Assembly: GCA_015163855.1 (NCBI GenBank)
Contig: JAAOIK010000049.1
Location: forward strand, 1 to 42,451
Direction: 5' to 3'
From: Pseudobdellovibrionaceae bacterium
Lineage (GTDB): Bacteria > Bdellovibrionota > Bdellovibrionia > Bdellovibrionales > UBA1609
DNA length: 42,451 bases
Below are positions 34,554-42,314 of the stretch, one piece after another (within the stretch, counting starts at the first letter, position 1; each line of letters begins with the position of its first letter). The position numbers and the translations under genes are program-made. The notes under the pieces were generated by a model, which saw nothing but the letters and a program-made list of their open reading frames with translations, was not told the origin of the DNA and searched no databases.

Positions 34554-34580
34554 TAAACTTTTCTTTATCTTGTCCGATAA
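34554..34580 (+). promoter_or_regulatory. Sigma-28 (FliA)-type promoter of the lipoprotein gene
   Basis: TAAACTTT (34554-34561), an 11-nt spacer, and TCCGATAA (34573-34580) match the enterobacterial FliA consensus TAAAGTTT-N11-GCCGATAA at 7 of 8 positions in each box with exact spacing. The ATG at 34587 is 6 nt after the -10 box, so the transcript should be leaderless or nearly so. Confidence 0.72.
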
Positions 34581-34586
34581 GTATAT

Positions 34587-35861
34587 ATGAAGATTATTTT
34601 TGTATTTTTTTGCCTATGGCTTCTTTCTGGGTGCAAAGATAGTCCCAAAAAAGGGGGCGTCACCGACGGTTCGGTGCCTTCTTCGCCCATAGTGAATGCC
34701 AACTTAACAGCCAACCCTTACGAGTTTGTATTTGATACCATTGCCTATATGTCTTGCAGTAACCCTGCGGGAGGGTCGCAGTATCCTCGTGGCACATTTT
34801 TTACTTTTAAGGTGGGGGCTTATAACCCAGGGGCAGGATTAAAATTATCCTCTGATTTTTTAAAGGCCACAGCCTATTCTGACTTAACAGCAGCGAAAAG
34901 ATTTTTTAGAAGAGAAAATAGTTTTAATGCGTCTTACTCCCGCAGCGGTGAAGCACAATGGTCGATACAGTTAAGTGTACGAGGTAGTGACCCTAATTCG
35001 TCTAATACAAATTCACTGAATCAGATATGGCCTGTTGAAGGAGGTGTGGCCGCGCGGGGAACAGATTACCATGTTCTTTTTCCTAATAGACAGTACGGTT
35101 CTTTTCAAGTTTTAACTCAATTATTAAATTTAGCAGAATTTAAAAAGGACGATCCTTACCTCCGTTATGCGAAGGGAAATTCTGGCCTAAACAACTCTTA
35201 TTTTGAGCAAAGTTTGGGAAGAAGGGGTCTGTCTTTTTTAGGTGCTTCTTTCGATGCTATAAATGAGTTACACACTAATAGGCGTAGATTAACTGCTCTT
35301 TATGCCGCCACGGCCCCTAATAACCCCATTCCTATTAAGGCCAGTGGTAATGGTACAGGTCGGTCGTTTGCACTAAGCTTTAACGCTGTGGGAGAGGAGA
35401 GTCCGCAAGATAGAAGAAAGCTAGTGAGGGTTACTGAATATCGTGTAAAAAATGCTGTGGGAACAAAAGAGTCTTCTGTGGGTTGGAGCTGTGGTTCTTA
35501 CCAAGTAATGAGGCACAAAGATCGAGCGCGGTGTGCCACTTCTTCTGGCGGTTCGACAATATCTTCAGAACCTTCAAAACTTTTAGAACGGGCTATGGAA
35601 AATGTATGGGGCTCCACAGGGTTTTGGAAATTCGATCATGATAAAAAATGTGCAGTTTTTCAATTAAACACAAAAGCAAGCTCCACAGAGAACAGAACGA
35701 CTCATAATGTTTGTTACGATGAGGTTGCGTTAGCCGACAGAACCAATAAAGAGGTAGCCTATCAACCCCCTGTAGATAATTCTTCACCTTGCGATTCTTC
35801 AAGTTCGAGTTCTCCTTATTGTCCCCATTTCTTAAGCGCCTGTTGGAGACACAGCAATTAA
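34587..35861 (+). CDS. Lipoprotein of unknown function, probably in the motility regulon
   Basis: A 424-aa protein with a lipoprotein signal peptide: MKIIFVFFCLWLLSGC, with lipobox LSGC and lipidated Cys16. The mature protein is rich in Ser, Asn, Gly and Arg, has about nine cysteines, and ends in a Ser-rich, Cys-containing tail. It is probably anchored in the outer membrane because the residues after the Cys (KDSP) contain no early Asp at position +2. No family was recognised. The ATG has no Shine-Dalgarno site; it follows directly a sigma-28-type promoter, which suggests co-regulation with flagellar genes. No other start codon precedes the lipobox. Confidence 0.82.
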   Translation: MKIIFVFFCLWLLSGCKDSPKKGGVTDGSVPSSPIVNANLTANPYEFVFDTIAYMSCSNPAGGSQYPRGTFFTFKVGAYNPGAGLKLSSDFLKATAYSDLTAAKRFFRRENSFNASYSRSGEAQWSIQLSVRGSDPNSSNTNSLNQIWPVEGGVAARGTDYHVLFPNRQYGSFQVLTQLLNLAEFKKDDPYLRYAKGNSGLNNSYFEQSLGRRGLSFLGASFDAINELHTNRRRLTALYAATAPNNPIPIKASGNGTGRSFALSFNAVGEESPQDRRKLVRVTEYRVKNAVGTKESSVGWSCGSYQVMRHKDRARCATSSGGSTISSEPSKLLERAMENVWGSTGFWKFDHDKKCAVFQLNTKASSTENRTTHNVCYDEVALADRTNKEVAYQPPVDNSSPCDSSSSSSPYCPHFLSACWRHSN

Positions 35862-35899
35862 GAATGTATTGAATTTTCCTGTTTTTCCTAGGCTGCTTA

Positions 35900-35930
35900 T
35901 TGACAAAGTTTAGAAAAAACTTCATATAAT
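35900..35930 (+). promoter_or_regulatory. Consensus promoter abutting the 49-aa basic ORF
   Basis: A perfect TTGACA (35900-35905) and a perfect TATAAT (35925-35930) are separated by 19 nt. The ATG at 35938 is 7 nt after the -10 box, about where RNA should start. The spacer is longer than ideal. Confidence 0.7.
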
Positions 35931-35937
35931 AGTCACT

Positions 35938-36087
35938 ATGGCAGCTGCATCAAGAAGAACAGACTCTATCCGAAAAAGAAAACGAGCTACTCGCGGAGTG
36001 GTAAGAAAAGGGCGATTGCGCCGATTAGGTAGCACTTTAACCGCTGCCGAACTATTTAAAGACAAGCCTGCAAAAGCGGCAAAATAA
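35938..36087 (+). CDS. Small very basic protein of unknown function (49 aa)
   Basis: This short frame runs from ATG 35938 to TAA 36085-36087. The product is strongly basic in its first half (SIRKRKRATRGVVRKGRLRR) and ends in an Ala/Lys tail after LTAAELFKDKP. It could bind RNA or DNA, as small ribosome-associated or nucleoid proteins do, but I match it to no family. Support for a real gene comes from consensus -35 and -10 boxes immediately upstream, an ordinary amino-acid pattern and GC content higher than the flanking spacer. There is no Shine-Dalgarno site; the promoter geometry predicts a leaderless mRNA. No terminator is seen after it. Confidence 0.6.
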   Translation: MAAASRRTDSIRKRKRATRGVVRKGRLRRLGSTLTAAELFKDKPAKAAK

Positions 36088-36494
36088 AACACCTCTTCAT
36101 TAATACTTTCTATTACTAACTACCTTTTTTAAAAAATAAAAAGAATTTTTTTACCGTTTTTTTTGTATGCGAGCTAAAAAACTTTAACACCTTGTGTAAA
36201 TACTAATAAATTTAAAAAACTAGACTTTAGGAAATATTTTTTGCTTATCGCTAGCTTTTTTAAAAAAAAGTTTTATAGAAAAGCATTTTTTTTAAAATAA
36301 ATCGCTTAAATTTCGCTAAACTCTACCTAAAGGTCTGGAAAGTGCATTACTTTTTCTTTTGGCAAACATTAAAGAAAATAATCAATTTTTAAAATATGAA
36401 CTTCAGCCTAGCTGTACATCCAATTGTTTTTTTTCTAGGATTTGTATGAGTCTAGTTGGACTAGACTTAATAACAATAAAAAACGGAGGTTTTA
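36088..36494. other. 407-nt AT-rich intergenic region
   Basis: This spacer is extremely AT-rich with long A and T runs. I see no RNA gene or convincing ORF. It holds the hairpin at 36449-36467 and a second CTAGACTT-like sequence near 36220, and must contain the protease gene's promoter, which I could not place. Confidence 0.6.
36449..36467 (+). promoter_or_regulatory. Perfect palindromic hairpin upstream of the protease gene
   Basis: AGTCTAGT-TGG-ACTAGACT is a perfect 8-bp inverted repeat with a 3-nt centre, ending 28 nt before the GTG start. It could be a repressor operator or a 5' leader hairpin protecting the mRNA. It has no following T-run, so it is not a terminator. Confidence 0.5.
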
Positions 36495-38009
36495 GTGTTA
36501 CGGATAAAAATGATATTGAGCTTATTGCTAGCAGGTTCTTTTTCGGCACAAGCAGCAGAATACTTAGTAAAGAAAAAAACTAGTCATGATTTATTTTCTG
36601 TTAAAACAGTAAAAGGAATGAAAGTTCTAGGATTTCATGAAGCAGGAAACTTAGTTAAAGTGGATATTAAAGATGGTACGGAAGTTTCTGCTTTAATAAA
36701 ACTATATAAAGATCCCTCGGTAGAATATGTAGTTAAAAATTTTCGTATAAAATTATTTAGTCCTAAAGCTTCAGAGATTGTAAAAACTTTAGCTAATCGC
36801 GATCAGTGGGCTATTAAAAAAGTTAATGCAGAAAAAGCCTGGGAATTAGCAGGAAACAAAGGTTCTAAAAAAGTTATTGTTGCTGTTATTGATACAGGGG
36901 TAGAACTAACTCACGAGTCTTTAGCTAGTAACATTGTTGATGGTTACGATTACTTAGATGGTGATGACGACCCAACAGATACTGCAGTGGATGACAAAAA
37001 TCCAGGTCACGGTACACATTGTGCTGGGATTATTGGAGCAACAGGAACAGCTGCTAATGGAATTTTAGGAGCAAGTCCTTTAGTATCTATTATGCCTCTT
37101 CGTTTTATTAGTGGATCTGGTGGAGATTTAGATGCTGCTATTAAATCTATTGATTTTGCTATTAAAAATGGTGCAAAAGTAATTTCTGCAAGTTGGGGTG
37201 CTCAAGTGGGTGCTGCACAAGCTAAGGCTTTAATTGAAGCTATTGAAAGAGCAGATAAAGCGGGTTTAATTTTTATTTCTGCCGCAGGTAACAGTGGTAA
37301 GTCTAATGATAAAGTTGGTTTTTACCCAGTAAACTCTAAATTTCCAAATGTTATTGGGGTTGCTGCTAGTGGATCTAAAGATGAAAAACCACAATGGTCT
37401 AACTACGGACGCGGAAGAGTGGATATTGCAGCTCCTGGTTTAAAAATCATAAGTACTTTACCAGGAAATAAATATGGTAACTTATCAGGAACATCTATGG
37501 CGACGCCTTTAGTTGCTGGAGCTGTGGCTTTATTGTTATCACAAAATGATAAATTAACTGGTGAAGAACTGCGCTCTTTACTTCAAGTTAGTGGTGCTCA
37601 AGTGGACATTGAAACTGCCTGTAACTGCCGCATTGATATGGGTGCAGCTATGGAAAGCTTAGTGAACAAAAAAATGTTTGTAGCTCCTGCAACAAAAACT
37701 TTATCGGTGGGAAAAACGCAGGCCTTTCACGCTGTTTTTGCAAGTTCTGATGTGAAGTTTGAAAGCTCTAATCCAAAAGTAGCAACTATTGATGAAAAAG
37801 GTGTTTTAACTGCAGTAAAAGATGGTGTAACTAGAGTTTCTGTTACAGACGCTCAAGGTAACGCAGCAAGTTCTTTAGATGTTACTGTGGGTGAATTAAA
37901 AGAAGGATCTGGTGGTGGAGGTGGCGGAAGTTGCCCTATTGGAGACCCAGCACTTTGTGAAGTGATTTGTAAGATATTTCCTATCCCTGGAGTATGCCCA
38001 GGAAAGTAA
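36495..38009 (+). CDS. Secreted subtilisin-like serine protease (S8) with Big_2-like C-terminal domain
   Basis: A 504-aa exported protease. A signal peptide (cut near AQA-AE, residue 20) precedes an I9-like propeptide (about 21-88) and the S8 catalytic domain, with Asp133 in VIDTG, His172 in GHGTHCAG, oxyanion Asn266 in AAGNSG and Ser334 in GTSMATP. A bacterial Ig-like (Big_2) domain follows at about 395-467 (SSNPKVATIDEKGVLTAVKDG). A poly-Gly linker then leads to a 25-residue tail with four cysteines. GTG at 36495 is the start because GGAGG (36485-36489) lies five nt before it; the ATG at 36510 is too far away. It should be secreted as a zymogen and degrade protein outside the cytoplasm. A strong terminator follows. 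Confidence 0.95.
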   Translation: MLRIKMILSLLLAGSFSAQAAEYLVKKKTSHDLFSVKTVKGMKVLGFHEAGNLVKVDIKDGTEVSALIKLYKDPSVEYVVKNFRIKLFSPKASEIVKTLANRDQWAIKKVNAEKAWELAGNKGSKKVIVAVIDTGVELTHESLASNIVDGYDYLDGDDDPTDTAVDDKNPGHGTHCAGIIGATGTAANGILGASPLVSIMPLRFISGSGGDLDAAIKSIDFAIKNGAKVISASWGAQVGAAQAKALIEAIERADKAGLIFISAAGNSGKSNDKVGFYPVNSKFPNVIGVAASGSKDEKPQWSNYGRGRVDIAAPGLKIISTLPGNKYGNLSGTSMATPLVAGAVALLLSQNDKLTGEELRSLLQVSGAQVDIETACNCRIDMGAAMESLVNKKMFVAPATKTLSVGKTQAFHAVFASSDVKFESSNPKVATIDEKGVLTAVKDGVTRVSVTDAQGNAASSLDVTVGELKEGSGGGGGGSCPIGDPALCEVICKIFPIPGVCPGK

Positions 38010-38040
38010 AACTAACTAATTAGTTTTAGTTATAAATAGT

Positions 38041-38076
38041 AAAAAGCCTTTATGTAAAACATAAAGGCTTTTTTTT
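38041..38076. terminator. Bidirectional rho-independent terminator
   Basis: A perfect 14-bp stem (AAAAAGCCTTTATG at 38041-38054, CATAAAGGCTTTTT at 38060-38073) with a 5-nt loop. T-runs occur on the 3' side of both strands. It serves the protease gene and the convergent thyA. Confidence 0.95.
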
Positions 38077-38097
38077 ATACGGCTCTCTTTTAAAAAA

Positions 38098-38892
38098 TTA
38101 AATAGATATAGGGGCTTTTATACTTTCTTCTGGCAAATAGTTTTCTATCCGAAAATCTGCAAATTTAAATTGAAAAATATCTTTAACATCAGGGTTAATG
38201 TGTAACTTTGGTAAAGTCTTAGGGGCTCTTTTTAGTTGTAGTTTGGCCTGTTCAATATGGTTAGTATAAAGGTGAGCATCACCAAGGCTGACAACAAGTT
38301 CTTTAGCTTGTAAATCACAAACTTGAGCAACCATATGAGTTAAAAGGGCGTAGCTGGCAATATTAAAAGGTAAACCTAAAAATACATCAGAGCTTCTTTG
38401 GTAAAGCTGGCAAGAAATCTCTCCTCCCAAAACATAAAATTGAAAAAAAGCGTGGCAAGGAGGAAGGGCCATGTCTTTTACTTCTCCAGGGTTGTAAGCC
38501 ACAACTAAGTGTCTTCTAGAGTCGGGGTTGTTTTTTATCTGTTCAATAACATTGGTAATTTGATCCACCGATTGGTTTTTAGAATTTCTCCAATCGCGCC
38601 ATTGTGCCCCGTAAACTCGTCCTAAATTGCCTTCTTCATCGGCCCAGGGGTTCCAAATGTTTACAGAATTATCTTTTAAATACTTTATGTTGGTATCTCC
38701 CGACAAAAACCATAAAAGTTCGTGTATAATAGAAGGTAGGTGTAATTTTTTTGTAGTCAGTAAAGGAAAGCCTTTTTTTAAATCAAAGCGCATTTGATGA
38801 CCAAACAAACTTAAAGTTCCCGTTTGTGTGCGATCCGTTTTTACTTGTCCTTCTGCTAATACTTTTTCTAAAAGGTTAAGGTAAGTTTGCAT
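38098..38892 (-). CDS. thyA: Thymidylate synthase
   Basis: A 264-aa enzyme converting dUMP to dTMP with methylene-tetrahydrofolate. It shows [30 protein letters not shown], the [13 protein letters not shown] segment, and the catalytic cysteine in [12 protein letters not shown]. From the start chosen here the cysteine is residue 146, the same as in E. coli. The frame could extend nine codons upstream to 38919, but AAAGGA lies five nt before the ATG at 38892, and that start gives the usual family N-terminus ([12 protein letters not shown]). It is terminated by the shared hairpin at 38041-38076. Confidence 0.97.
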   Translation of the reverse strand: MQTYLNLLEKVLAEGQVKTDRTQTGTLSLFGHQMRFDLKKGFPLLTTKKLHLPSIIHELLWFLSGDTNIKYLKDNSVNIWNPWADEEGNLGRVYGAQWRDWRNSKNQSVDQITNVIEQIKNNPDSRRHLVVAYNPGEVKDMALPPCHAFFQFYVLGGEISCQLYQRSSDVFLGLPFNIASYALLTHMVAQVCDLQAKELVVSLGDAHLYTNHIEQAKLQLKRAPKTLPKLHINPDVKDIFQFKFADFRIENYLPEESIKAPISI

Positions 38893-38975
38893 AACAGTCC
38901 TTTGGTGTTTAAATATCACGATTTATAAAAAGTATTTACCACTCTTGCCCTTGGGAGTCACTTGCCATAATGCGT

Positions 38976-39028
38976 AAAATAAGCTACCTAGTACTATACT
39001 AAATGCCTGTAGGGACATGGCTTATTTT
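38976..39028 (+). promoter_or_regulatory. Spaced inverted repeat in the leader of the HD-domain gene
   Basis: AAAATAAGC (38976-38984) and GCTTATTTT (39020-39028) form a perfect 9-bp pair around 35 nt, followed by GTGTTTTT. It lies about 41 nt before the ATG at 39070. It could be a leader hairpin or attenuator; no known riboswitch core is recognised. Confidence 0.4.
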
Positions 39029-39069
39029 GTGTTTTTAAAAAGGTCTATAGTTTTAGGGAGATAGCTTAT

Positions 39070-40362
39070 ATGTTAGAAATTCGAGACCCTTTTCACGGTT
39101 TTATTGCAGTGAGTAGTGAAGAGAACTTAATTTTAAGACATCCTTTTTTTTCCCGTTTACGCTTTATTAAACAGCTGGGGTTTACGGAGTTTAGTTTTCC
39201 AGGAGCTAGCCATAGTCGGTTTATTCACTCCCTAGGAACTTGTCATTTAGTGTCCAAAGCCTTTGATGTTATTTTTAAAAATGCTCCTTGTGATGAAGTG
39301 TTTAAGAAAAAATTAAAAAAAACAGTGCGTTTAGCAGGTCTGTTGCACGACATAGGGCACGGACCTTTAAGTCATGTGGCCGAAGTGGTGATGCCCCCTT
39401 TATCAGAGTTAAATATGTCGGACATTTCTAGCGAATTTGCAGAAGATAGACAAGCTTCTCATGAAGATTTTAGCCTTAAATTTATTTTACAATCCGATTT
39501 TACAAAAATTATTAATGAAAACTTTGAGTGTGACGCCATTCATGTAGCGTGTTTAATTAATAAAAATTTAAATCCTAAAAATGATTTTTTTATATATGAA
39601 GGCATAGATTACCGGCCCATTTTAAGCCAACTAGTTAGCTCAGAATTAGACATGGACAGAATGGATTACTTACAAAGAGATGCTTATTATTGTGGTACAA
39701 AGTATGGTGAGTTTGAATTTGAATGGATTTTAAATCGTCTGACTTGGCACCAACACGAAGGGGCGGTGTATTTGGCTTTAGACCATAAAGCTTTATATTC
39801 GTTTGATGACTATTTATTGTCTCGTCAAAATATGTACTTAATGGTTTACTGCCATCACAGGTCTGTGATTTATGATGAAATGCTAAGGCGGTACTTTGCA
39901 GAAGATGAAACGCCATTTGTTTTGCCTGCAAAATTAGAAGAATACCACAAATGCACGGATTTTTGGTTATACCAAATTTTAGCAAAGTCGAAAAATGTTT
40001 GGGCTCAACGAATTAGCACGCAAACAGAATTTGCCAAAGTAAAAGAATGGCATTCCGCTTTTTTAAACTCTGCCGAACCAAAAGCAGAAGCTACAAAGGC
40101 AGAGAAAATTTTAAAAGACAACAATATCACCTACATCCGTTCACACTCTAAAATGAAAATGAGCAATTACTATAATGTAGAGGTAAAAAATTCAGAAATA
40201 TTTTACCCTATATTTATAAAATCTAAAAAGAACGCCGAGGTTAAGGCGGTTCCTATTGAAGAGTGCACAGATATTTTTCAAAAATACGCCCAAAGTAGGT
40301 ATATGATAAGGTTGTATGTTGATCCAAAAGATAAACTAGAGGCACAAAAAATACTAAAATGA
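39070..40362 (+). CDS. HD-domain phosphohydrolase (dNTPase-like, COG1078 type)
   Basis: A 430-aa protein of the HD family related to dGTP triphosphohydrolases and SAMHD1. Near the N-terminus it has DPFHGFI, FFSRLRFIKQLG and SRFIHSLGTCHL (His53), then LLHDIGHGPLSH with the His93-Asp94 pair, and the last metal-ligand region SSELDMDRMDYLQRDAYYCG (about residues 191-210). It probably hydrolyses a nucleotide triphosphate or a related phosphoester; the substrate is not defined. The stop overlaps the start of the ABC-F gene by 4 nt (ATGA), so translation is coupled. Confidence 0.92.
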   Translation: MLEIRDPFHGFIAVSSEENLILRHPFFSRLRFIKQLGFTEFSFPGASHSRFIHSLGTCHLVSKAFDVIFKNAPCDEVFKKKLKKTVRLAGLLHDIGHGPLSHVAEVVMPPLSELNMSDISSEFAEDRQASHEDFSLKFILQSDFTKIINENFECDAIHVACLINKNLNPKNDFFIYEGIDYRPILSQLVSSELDMDRMDYLQRDAYYCGTKYGEFEFEWILNRLTWHQHEGAVYLALDHKALYSFDDYLLSRQNMYLMVYCHHRSVIYDEMLRRYFAEDETPFVLPAKLEEYHKCTDFWLYQILAKSKNVWAQRISTQTEFAKVKEWHSAFLNSAEPKAEATKAEKILKDNNITYIRSHSKMKMSNYYNVEVKNSEIFYPIFIKSKKNAEVKAVPIEECTDIFQKYAQSRYMIRLYVDPKDKLEAQKILK

Positions 40363-42275
40363 TTCAGGTTAGCCAACTAAACAAAAGCTTTGCCTCTATC
40401 CAGCTTCTTAGCGATGTTTGTTTTACTTTGTCCAAAGGGGAGAAGCTAGGGTTAGTGGGGAAAAACGGAAGTGGCAAATCCACTTTATTTAATATTTTAT
40501 TAAATAAAATAGACTATGATTCTGGTGAAATTTCTATTCCTAAAAACTATACAATTGGAAATTTAGAACAGCATATTCAATTTTCTAAAAACAGTGTTAT
40601 AGACGAATGTATGCAAGTTTTGCCAGAAGAAGAGCATTACGATTATTACAAAGCAGAAAAATTACTTTTTGGTTTAGGTTTCGAAGAAAAAGATATGCAA
40701 AAGCACCCCTCTACTTTTTCTGGGGGGTACCAAATTAGAATTAATTTAGTAAAGGCGTTATTAAAAAATCCTCATTTGCTATTATTAGACGAACCCACCA
40801 ACTATTTAGATATTGTTAGCCTAAGGTGGTTAAAGTTTTTTTTAAAAACCTTTCCTGGAGAGGTAATTATCATCACCCACGATAGAGATTTTATGGATTC
40901 TGTGGCAACCCACATTATGGGCATTAAAAGAACAGGCGTTAAAAAAATTAAAGGCAATACTTCTAAATATTATGAAAAGGTAGAAGAGGAAGATAGAATT
41001 TATGAACAAACTAGAGTAAATCAAGAAAAAAAACGCAAACAAATAGAAGGTTTTATTTCTCGTTTTAAGGCGAAAGCTTCTAAGGCGGTTCAGGCGCAAT
41101 CCAGAATGAAGCAATTAGATAAAATGGATAGTTTTGATAAGCTAATGATAGAAAAAAGTATGGGGCTACGGTTTCAGTATCAAAATTGTCCTGCAAAAAT
41201 ATTGTTACAGGCAAAAGACCTTAGTTTTTCTTATACAAAAAAAGAAGAAGACCGTTTATTTAGCAACTTAAGTTTTACTATTCAGCCTAATGACAGAATT
41301 GCTATTATTGGAAAAAACGGTAAAGGAAAATCCACTTTATTAAATGTTCTTGCAGAAGAACTAAAACCAGACTCTGGAAGTTTGCAGTCGCACAATTTGG
41401 TAAAAAAAGGACATTTTGGACAAACTAATATTGGGCGTTTAAATGTAAATGCCAGTATTAAAGAAGAGGTGGCTTCTTGCAATGCAAGCTTAAGTATTAC
41501 TCAGGTTCATAATATTTGTGGAAGCATGATGTTTGAAGGCGATTTATCAGATAAAAAAATTAAAGTATTATCTGGAGGAGAAAGAAGCCGAGTGTTGTTG
41601 GGAAAAATTTTAGCTTACCCAACTAATTTATTATTATTAGACGAGCCTACCAATCATTTAGATATGGAGTCGGTAGAAATTTTAAGTAATGAACTTAGTG
41701 TTTATGAAGGAGCAGTGGTTTTAGTTACTCATAGTGAAGCTTTACTTCATAGGTTAGCTAATAAAATTATTATTTTTCAAAAAAGCGGAGTGCAATTTTT
41801 TGACGGAACTTATCAAGAGTTTTTAGATAAATGGGGCTGGGACGAAGAAGCAGGCTCTTCTACAAAAACAGCAAAGAAAAAACGCAATTTAGAGGCTTTG
41901 AATAACGCCAGCACAAACGACAGCACTGACGACAGTACAATAAATAAAAAGTTTCAAAGTAGAGAAGATTTAGTAAAAGAAAAAAACCATATTTTACGAC
42001 CTATAAAAAAGCAATTAGATGTTTTAGAAAAAAATATTGCAGAAAAAGAAAAAAATTTAGAAAAAGAAAGTCTAAAGTTAAATGCAAGCTCTTCGCTAGA
42101 TGCTTCTGTTTCAAGAATTGAAAAAGCGAAACAAATACAAAGTTTAGGAAAAAGTATTGCTAGCCAACAAAAAGTTTTAAATGAACTGTTTTTTCAATAC
42201 GAGTCTTTACTTTCAAAATACGACAGCAAAAAGCAAATTTATACAGAAAAAATTAAAAATTTAGATAGGCAGTAG
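40359..42275 (+). CDS. ABC-F family ATPase (Uup/YheS-like)
   Basis: A 638-aa protein with two ABC domains and no membrane span. The first has Walker A GKNGSGKST, signature FSGGYQIR and Walker B LLLLDEPTNYLD; the second has GKNGKGKST, LSGGERSR and LLLLDEPTNHLD. Between them is the P-site tRNA-interaction linker of the family, a charged helix pair near residues 205-260. The C-terminal 120 residues are a Lys/Glu-rich coiled coil, as in Uup. ABC-F proteins act on the ribosome, resolving stalls or antibiotic blocks, or on DNA in the case of Uup. Its start overlaps the HD-domain gene by 4 nt. Confidence 0.95.
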   Translation: MIQVSQLNKSFASIQLLSDVCFTLSKGEKLGLVGKNGSGKSTLFNILLNKIDYDSGEISIPKNYTIGNLEQHIQFSKNSVIDECMQVLPEEEHYDYYKAEKLLFGLGFEEKDMQKHPSTFSGGYQIRINLVKALLKNPHLLLLDEPTNYLDIVSLRWLKFFLKTFPGEVIIITHDRDFMDSVATHIMGIKRTGVKKIKGNTSKYYEKVEEEDRIYEQTRVNQEKKRKQIEGFISRFKAKASKAVQAQSRMKQLDKMDSFDKLMIEKSMGLRFQYQNCPAKILLQAKDLSFSYTKKEEDRLFSNLSFTIQPNDRIAIIGKNGKGKSTLLNVLAEELKPDSGSLQSHNLVKKGHFGQTNIGRLNVNASIKEEVASCNASLSITQVHNICGSMMFEGDLSDKKIKVLSGGERSRVLLGKILAYPTNLLLLDEPTNHLDMESVEILSNELSVYEGAVVLVTHSEALLHRLANKIIIFQKSGVQFFDGTYQEFLDKWGWDEEAGSSTKTAKKKRNLEALNNASTNDSTDDSTINKKFQSREDLVKEKNHILRPIKKQLDVLEKNIAEKEKNLEKESLKLNASSSLDASVSRIEKAKQIQSLGKSIASQQKVLNELFFQYESLLSKYDSKKQIYTEKIKNLDRQ

Positions 42276-42314
42276 GGCAAGCAAACAGGCTTACAATAAT
42301 TTTTATAAATCGTT

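Noticed and set aside
35593-35925. 110-aa minus-strand frame at the end of the lipoprotein gene
   Set aside because: Antisense to the lipoprotein C-terminus and spans the promoter of the 49-aa ORF; no start signals.
36359-36583. 74-aa plus-strand frame upstream of the protease
   Set aside because: It runs out of frame into the protease signal peptide, has no convincing start region and contains the palindrome; the GGAGG site serves the protease GTG.
38893-38919. Longer thyA start at 38919
   Set aside because: The ATG at 38892 has AAAGGA at ideal spacing and gives the 264-aa family length with the catalytic Cys at 146.
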